DNA of 64,000 bases, from the NCBI GenBank assembly GCA_035578155.1, contig JAPWDM010000014.1, positions 8,597,501 to 8,661,500 of the forward strand, given 5' to 3'. Origin of the DNA: Brachynemurus nebulosus. Taxonomy: Eukaryota > Arthropoda > Insecta > Neuroptera > Myrmeleontidae. A program made the position numbers and the translations under genes. Positions within the stretch are counted from its first letter, which is position 1, and each line of letters opens with the position of its first letter. Shown here one piece after another: positions 59,613 through 64,000 of the stretch. Under the pieces are notes generated by a model. The model was not told where the DNA came from and made no database searches. It saw only the letters and a program-made list of their open reading frames with translations.

Positions 59613-59903
59613 TAGATTTGAGCGTTACTTTATGGTATTCCATATTTGTAAATAATAAACAAATATTTTACTTCGCAAAAATATCACTTTTATTTTGAAA
59701 CTGTGACAATATTGTTTCGAACCGTCAGTTCATTTTCAAACAGAATTAAAAAAACTTCTCTAACCGTTAGTTCATTTTCAAACAACGGTTCGAAACAATA
59801 TTGTCACAGTTTCAAAAATAAAAGTGGTATTTGGCAAAGTAAAGTATTTGTTTATTATTTACAAATATGGAATACCATAAAGTAACGCTCAAATCTATTA
59901 ATA
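59613..59903. repeat. Inverted pair of Penelope-like terminal repeats
   Basis: Left arm 59613-59745 and right arm 59786-59903 are inverted copies of the terminal repeat at 57398-57540: AGATTTGAGCGTTACTTTAT, AATAATAAACAAATATTTTA and AACTGTGACAATATTGTTTC. Between them lies a further partial direct copy (AACCGTTAGTTCATTTTCAA). Inverted terminal-repeat arrangements are characteristic of Penelope-like elements. No coding part remains. The frame 59703-59885 crosses the palindrome and is rejected. Confidence 0.8.
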
Positions 59904-59904
59904 T

Positions 59905-60933
59905 TCTAAAATATTTTCATTTTGTCACTTAAAACCAAAGTGCTTATTTTGTAATTCATTTACATCTACGATTTCATTATTTAAAAATTTAGATAAATAC
60001 TAAATTACAAATTTTACGTGAAAACATAATTTTATACTTCGTATGTCCCGCATGTCACTAAAAAAATTAAAAGTTGAAACGGTTAAAATCTAAAATATAG
60101 GTTATGTTAAGTTTAATTTAGCAGTTTTTGGAACTAATACTTGTTTTTTTAATGTTATTCAAATAGTCATTTAGCAAAAATTAGCAAAGCGATCAATGTA
60201 ATTAGCAGGATTTGAAAATTATGTTATATTTCAGTTGCAAATTTCTTTAGCAAACAATTAATATTATAACAAAAAATGTTTGGGGGCATATACCTTATTA
60301 CTCGTACATTTAAAAGTTAATGACCCTAAAAAATCAAATGTCTTGAAAACTGGATATGTAGATTTTGAAACTAGGCAACTCATATTATATAGATGACGTT
60401 AACTCCGCCATCGCAATCAAAACTTCATACGTCGATTCATAGTTTTATGACAATAAAAATTGAGTAGAATGTACCTATGCACCTAGAATTCGACTGCTTG
60501 TACGTTCCAATATTTTAAACAAACTAGAAAATTTTGTGCCCCAGTATCCCATCCTACTACTTTTCTCTTTGATATTTTGAAATACGTACCGGGAAACATT
60601 CAAGGAAATTTCTACTTCTTCCACTGATTAAATCAAATACATTTTAATCAACCAAAAGCCAATAATATGCATCACACAAGTACAATTAGGTAAGCAAGTA
60701 CTGCATAGTAATCAGATCGCTTCATTACTTATTTCCCGTACAAAATTCATCTTAATTAATATCGTTCAACATTACCATAACAAACATGTATAAACAATTG
60801 AATATATCAGATAACTACTTTATCGATTAAATCAATTCAGCTAGTTCCTATTTCTGTACCGCCGTAAGTATAGTAGGGATACTTGATAATAAATTTATAT
60901 TATACATTATACATATATTGTACAATATCGATA

Positions 60934-60935
<2 letters not shown>
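59905..60935. other. Unassigned AT-rich DNA
   Basis: No open frames, repeats or RNA motifs were identified. Confidence 0.4.

Positions 60936-60937
<2 letters not shown>

Positions 60938-61000
<63 letters not shown>
60938..61000. repeat. (AT)n microsatellite
   Basis: About 31 AT dinucleotides directly against the foldback element at 61001. The frame at 60883-61104 is produced by this tract. Confidence 0.95.
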
Positions 61001-61006
<6 letters not shown>

Positions 61007-61740
61007 GGGCCATTTTAACCTTTGCATCTAAATATCTCGCCAGCGGGGTCACCTATCAAAAAATTACCTTTAGAAAAGTTGTTAGGTACGAAGGGGGACA
61101 TTAAATGGTGACCTTAAATTTAATTTTCAAGGTCATTTTGAAGTCAAGTCGTATTTTTCAAATGGAACGACCTACTTTTTATTTCGGATTCTGAAGGAGC
61201 GTGAAATTTCACGTCGAAAATGCTATAAACGAATTTTTTTATAATTGACCTTGAGGTCAAGAGGTGTAAAGACCACCAAAGAATAATCCAAAATTAAATT
61301 TTTATAAGAAAAACCTAACTTTAAAGAGTCGGCATCTTTTGGAGACGTAAAATTGGAGCTTCTGTTCGTTTTTAATGACGTGTAAAGGTCATTCTAAGGT
61401 CAAAATCCAGAAAAAAATGCCACTAAAAATTTATGAAAAATTAATTTTTCATAGCTAATAAATTTCATAGCTAAAAAATGAAAAATTAAAGGTCAATAAA
61501 AGAAACTCGTTCATAGCATTTTCAACGTGAAATTTCACGCTCTTTCAGAATCCGAAATAAAAAGTAGGTCGTTCCATTTGAAAAATACGACTTGACTTCA
61601 AAATGACCTTGAAAATTAAATTTAAGGTCACCATTTAATGTCCCCCTGCGTACCTAACAACTTTTGTAAAAGTCATTTTTTTGTCAGGTGGCACCTCCGG
61701 CGAGATATTTAGATGCAAAGATTAAAATGGCCTACCCTGT
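61001..61740. mobile_element. Foldback MITE with about 235-bp arms
   Basis: Arms 61001-61238 and 61502-61740 are inverted copies starting TATAGGGTGGGCCATTTTAA and, read inward, TACAGGGTAGGCCATTTTAA. They continue through CATCTAAATATCTCGCC, GGGGGACATTAAATGGTGAC, TTCAAATGGAACGACCTACT and GCGTGAAATTTCACGT. TA tracts flank both sides, consistent with a TA target. The arms are over 90 percent alike by eye. AGGTCA or its complement occurs nine times between 61109 and 61630. No transposase. Confidence 0.85.
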
Positions 61741-61854
61741 ATATATATAAATATTATCAATATATGTATCACTATTGGTCCCTTGTTTAGATCCAATAGA
61801 CAATTTGGATGCATTAATTAATTGTTTGAAAATAATACTTATATTTACCATAAA

Positions 61855-61987
61855 TTATCCCTAATTTCTTCGTTTACGGTTTGTAGTAAGTACATGCGTA
61901 TATAGGTACAGCCAGTACAGCATGACTTAGTTAAAAATGTTCATTAAGGCGGACCACTAGTGTGACATTTTGAAAAAATTGGGAAAC
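61855..61987 (+). repeat. 133-bp tandem duplication, first unit (empty site)
   Basis: TTATCCCTAATTTCTTCGTT, GTAAGTACATGCGTATATAG, CAGCATGACTTAGTTAAAAA and CATTAAGGCGGACCACTAGT. The second unit starts at 61988 and is split at GACTTA by the foldback element, resuming at 63510. The two units differ at only a couple of positions (CAGCA/CAGCC, GGGAAA/GGAAAA). Confidence 0.85.
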
Positions 61988-62062
61988 TTATCCCTAATTT
62001 CTTCGTTTACGGTTTGTAGTAAGTACATGCGTATATAGGTACAGCCAGTACAGCCTGACTTA
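61988..62062 (+). repeat. 133-bp tandem duplication, second unit, left part
   Basis: Identical to 61855-61929 except for one base, ending in GACTTA immediately before the foldback element. TTA at 62060-62062 is the left target duplication. Confidence 0.85.
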
Positions 62063-63506
62063 CAAGTAAAGGTCCCGAGGCCGGACCTATCGATTTCGAT
62101 GAAACTTAAATATATTGTAGAACACTAAAAACTAAGAGACACGTATTCTTTTTTATCTGCGGAAAAACGGTTTGAAGGGGTGAAATCGCCCTCCAAAAAT
62201 TGGGGTAAAAATTTAATTTTTCAAATATCTCGAAAACAGTAAGAGATAGAGCAAAAGTTTAAATTGACGATATAACTCTTTTTTAAAGAGCTATCTACTG
62301 ATATGAAATTTGTTCATATTACATCAACAGGGGTGGTTGGGGGTTAAAATTTGGGGGTTAATTTTGCAAAAAGGGGGTGAAAAATAAACAATATAAAAAT
62401 TTTGTTTACAGATTTGAAATCTACGTCAAAAAATCTAATTGACCTGTTTTTGCTCAATGCCCTAATATTAAGTCTAGGGGTAGTTAACTAGAGGGTGACT
62501 ATGTCGAATAGTCGTACAATTTGGGTATTTCAAGAAGTTCTTCTTCATGGAAAATAGCTTAAGACAGTTAGAATAACGTAGAAATGAAATTCTCGAATTT
62601 AAAATTGAGTTTGAGCAACATTGGAGAGGGGGTGAGTCACCCTCTTAAATTACATACTAGTTTATATACACTAATTTTTGCTATAAACACACTGATAGTG
62701 GGTAAAATAATGTCACAATAAGTGGTTCTGAAGTTGGACTATGAAGTTTTCCTTATCGAAAATTATCGATAGCGAAAATTACATAACCTAACCTAAAATA
62801 ACGAAACCTAATAAAAACCTTACATACGATAGTCTAACTTCAGAACCATCTATTGTGACATTATTACCCTCTGTCAGTGTGTTAATTGCAAAAATTAGTG
62901 TATGTAAACTAGTATGTAATTTAAGAGGGTGACTCACCCCCTCTCCAATGTTGCTCAAGCTCAATTTTGAATTCGAGAATTTCATTTCTACGTTATTCTA
63001 ATTGTCTTAAGCTATTTTCCAGGAAGAAGAACTTCTTGAAATACCCAAATAGTACGATTATTCGACATAGTCACCCTCTAGTTAACTACCCCTACACTTA
63101 ATATTAGGATATTGAGCAAAAACAGGTCAATTAGATTTTTTGACGTAGATTTCAAATCTGTAAACAAAATTTTTATATTATTTATTTTTCACCCCCTTTT
63201 TGCAAAATTAACCCCCAAATTTTAACCCCCAACCACCCCTGTTGATGTAATTTGAAAAAATTGCATATCAATAGATAGCTCTTTAAAAAAAAGTAATATC
63301 GTCAATTTAAACTTTTGCTCTATCTCTTACTGTTTTCGAGATATTTGAAAAATTAAATTTTTACCCCAATTTTTGGAGGGCGATTTCACCCCTTCAAACC
63401 GTTTTTCCGCAGATAAAAAAAAATACGTGTCCCTTAGTTTTTAGTGTTCTACAACATATTTAAGTTTCATCAAAATCGATAGGTCCGGCCTCGGGACCTT
63501 TACTTG
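62063..63506. mobile_element. 1444-bp near-palindromic foldback element with TTA target duplication
   Basis: Both ends read inward CAAGTAAAGGTCCCGAGGCC. Two arms of about 690 bp mirror each other almost base for base through GGGGTGAAATCGCCCTCC, AGTAAGAGATAGAGCAAAAG, ACAGGGGTGGTTGGGGGTTA, GATTTGAAATCTACGTCAAA, TAGTTAACTAGAGGGTGACT and GAGAGGGGGTGAGTCACCCT. A non-palindromic centre of about 70 bp (near 62750-62820) remains. TTA flanks both ends, and the empty site at 61927-61929 has a single TTA. A 3-bp TTA target is compatible with PIF/Harbinger-type transposition, but no transposase or diagnostic motif confirms this. The minus-strand frame 62788-62985 is a shadow. Confidence 0.9.
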
Positions 63507-63565
63507 TTAGTTAAAAATGTTCATTAAGGCGGACCACTAGTGTGACATTTTGAAAAAATTGGAAA
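63507..63565 (+). repeat. 133-bp tandem duplication, second unit, right part
   Basis: TTA (63507-63509, right target duplication), then GTTAAAAATGTTCATTAAGG and CGGACCACTAGTGTGACATT, as in 61930-61985. After GGAAAACTT it continues into DNA not present in the first unit, which marks the original downstream flank. Confidence 0.85.
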
Positions 63566-64000
63566 ACTTTTTTTGCATGTTTCGATAGTCTATACCTTTA
63601 AAATTGACATACTAAAATTTCGAGTGCATATCTCAAATAGTTTTTGAGTTACAGCCATCTGAAGAGCGGATTCTGATTTTCATTCTTAACTTTGAGGTAT
63701 TGAAAAATGTATGAAGGTTGATAATTCCCGAGTTTCTGGACGTGGCAGATAGTCACATGTTGTGGAGCAGCTAGACCCTGGCACATTTAAACGACTCACC
63801 TAGTCTTACTATGACCGTTATAGTGAGTACATCGTAAATAATTTTAGTAAAAATTCTCAGTGATTAAAACTAAATGGTAAGGTGAAGAAAAACTACATTT
63901 TTAAAATTTGCTGCAGTTATAACTCGAAGACAAATCATCCGATCGATTTGATTTTTATGTTGCAGCTTCTTTTATATGTTTCTTCGTGCCATGAACCTCC
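63566..64000. other. Unassigned DNA at the window end
   Basis: Probably the continuation of the dispersed repeat that begins in the 133-bp unit, but no second copy in the window shows its extent. No open frame. Confidence 0.35.

Noticed and set aside
62788..62985. Minus-strand 65-codon frame
   Set aside because: Sits in the right arm of the palindromic foldback element.

Overview
This is AT-rich eukaryotic DNA, almost certainly from an arthropod and most likely an insect. That inference rests on composition, long (AT)n tracts, the spectrum of DNA transposons (hAT, piggyBac-like, pogo/mariner, Helitron, Helentron-like) and a Penelope-like retroelement. The species cannot be fixed from the window. 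No rRNA gene, no intact tRNA gene, no CRISPR array and no intact protein-coding gene is visible. Most long open frames lie inside transposon arms or (AT)n tracts. The best host-exon candidate is a 44-bp segment at 18628-18671 with strong splice sites, so the window may be intergenic or inside a very long intron.

The recognisable content is a dense, partly nested set of mobile elements, many with target-site duplications (TSDs) still readable. From left to right: a TTAA-flanked element (3169-4272) carrying a Helentron-like insertion and a TA-flanked MITE; a piggyBac-like element with TTAT flanks (4949-5871); a pogo/Tigger-like deletion derivative with a broken zinc-finger tail (7422-8310); a long-inverted-repeat element holding a cysteine-rich CXC-type coding fragment (9113-10221); Helitron fragments and a small MITE (10.5-11.7 kb); a second pogo-like family (13046-14170); a mariner deletion derivative split by a Helentron-like insertion (14459-15534); hAT-type elements with perfect 8-bp TSDs at 17981-18209, 23782-24650 and 25192-26122; and a hairpin-bearing repeat present twice in opposite orientation (19.57 and 23.84 kb).

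The middle holds a tandem array of about 120-bp units (30.28-31.88 kb) that directly abuts a Helentron-like terminus, several Helentron-like copies with (AT)n cores (32.2-33.3 and 37.3-38.0 kb), a Mutator-like element with a 9-bp TSD (34783-35473), a Tc1/IS630-type transposase remnant (35687-36058), a Helitron (39227-40029), and TTAA-flanked elements (40303-40772 and 48504-49392). A possible tRNA-derived SINE head lies at 50.46-50.58 kb and a Helitron terminus with a hairpin and CTAG end at 54197.

The right end is the most structured part. It holds a 5'-truncated Penelope-like element with a GIY-YIG endonuclease (57398-58447, minus strand) whose terminal repeat has a hammerhead-ribozyme-like layout; an inverted pair of the same terminal repeat (59613-59903); a foldback element rich in AGGTCA half-sites (61001-61740); and a 1444-bp, almost wholly palindromic foldback element (62063-63506). 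The last is inserted in the second copy of a 133-bp tandem duplication, so the first copy preserves the empty site and shows that TTA was duplicated.
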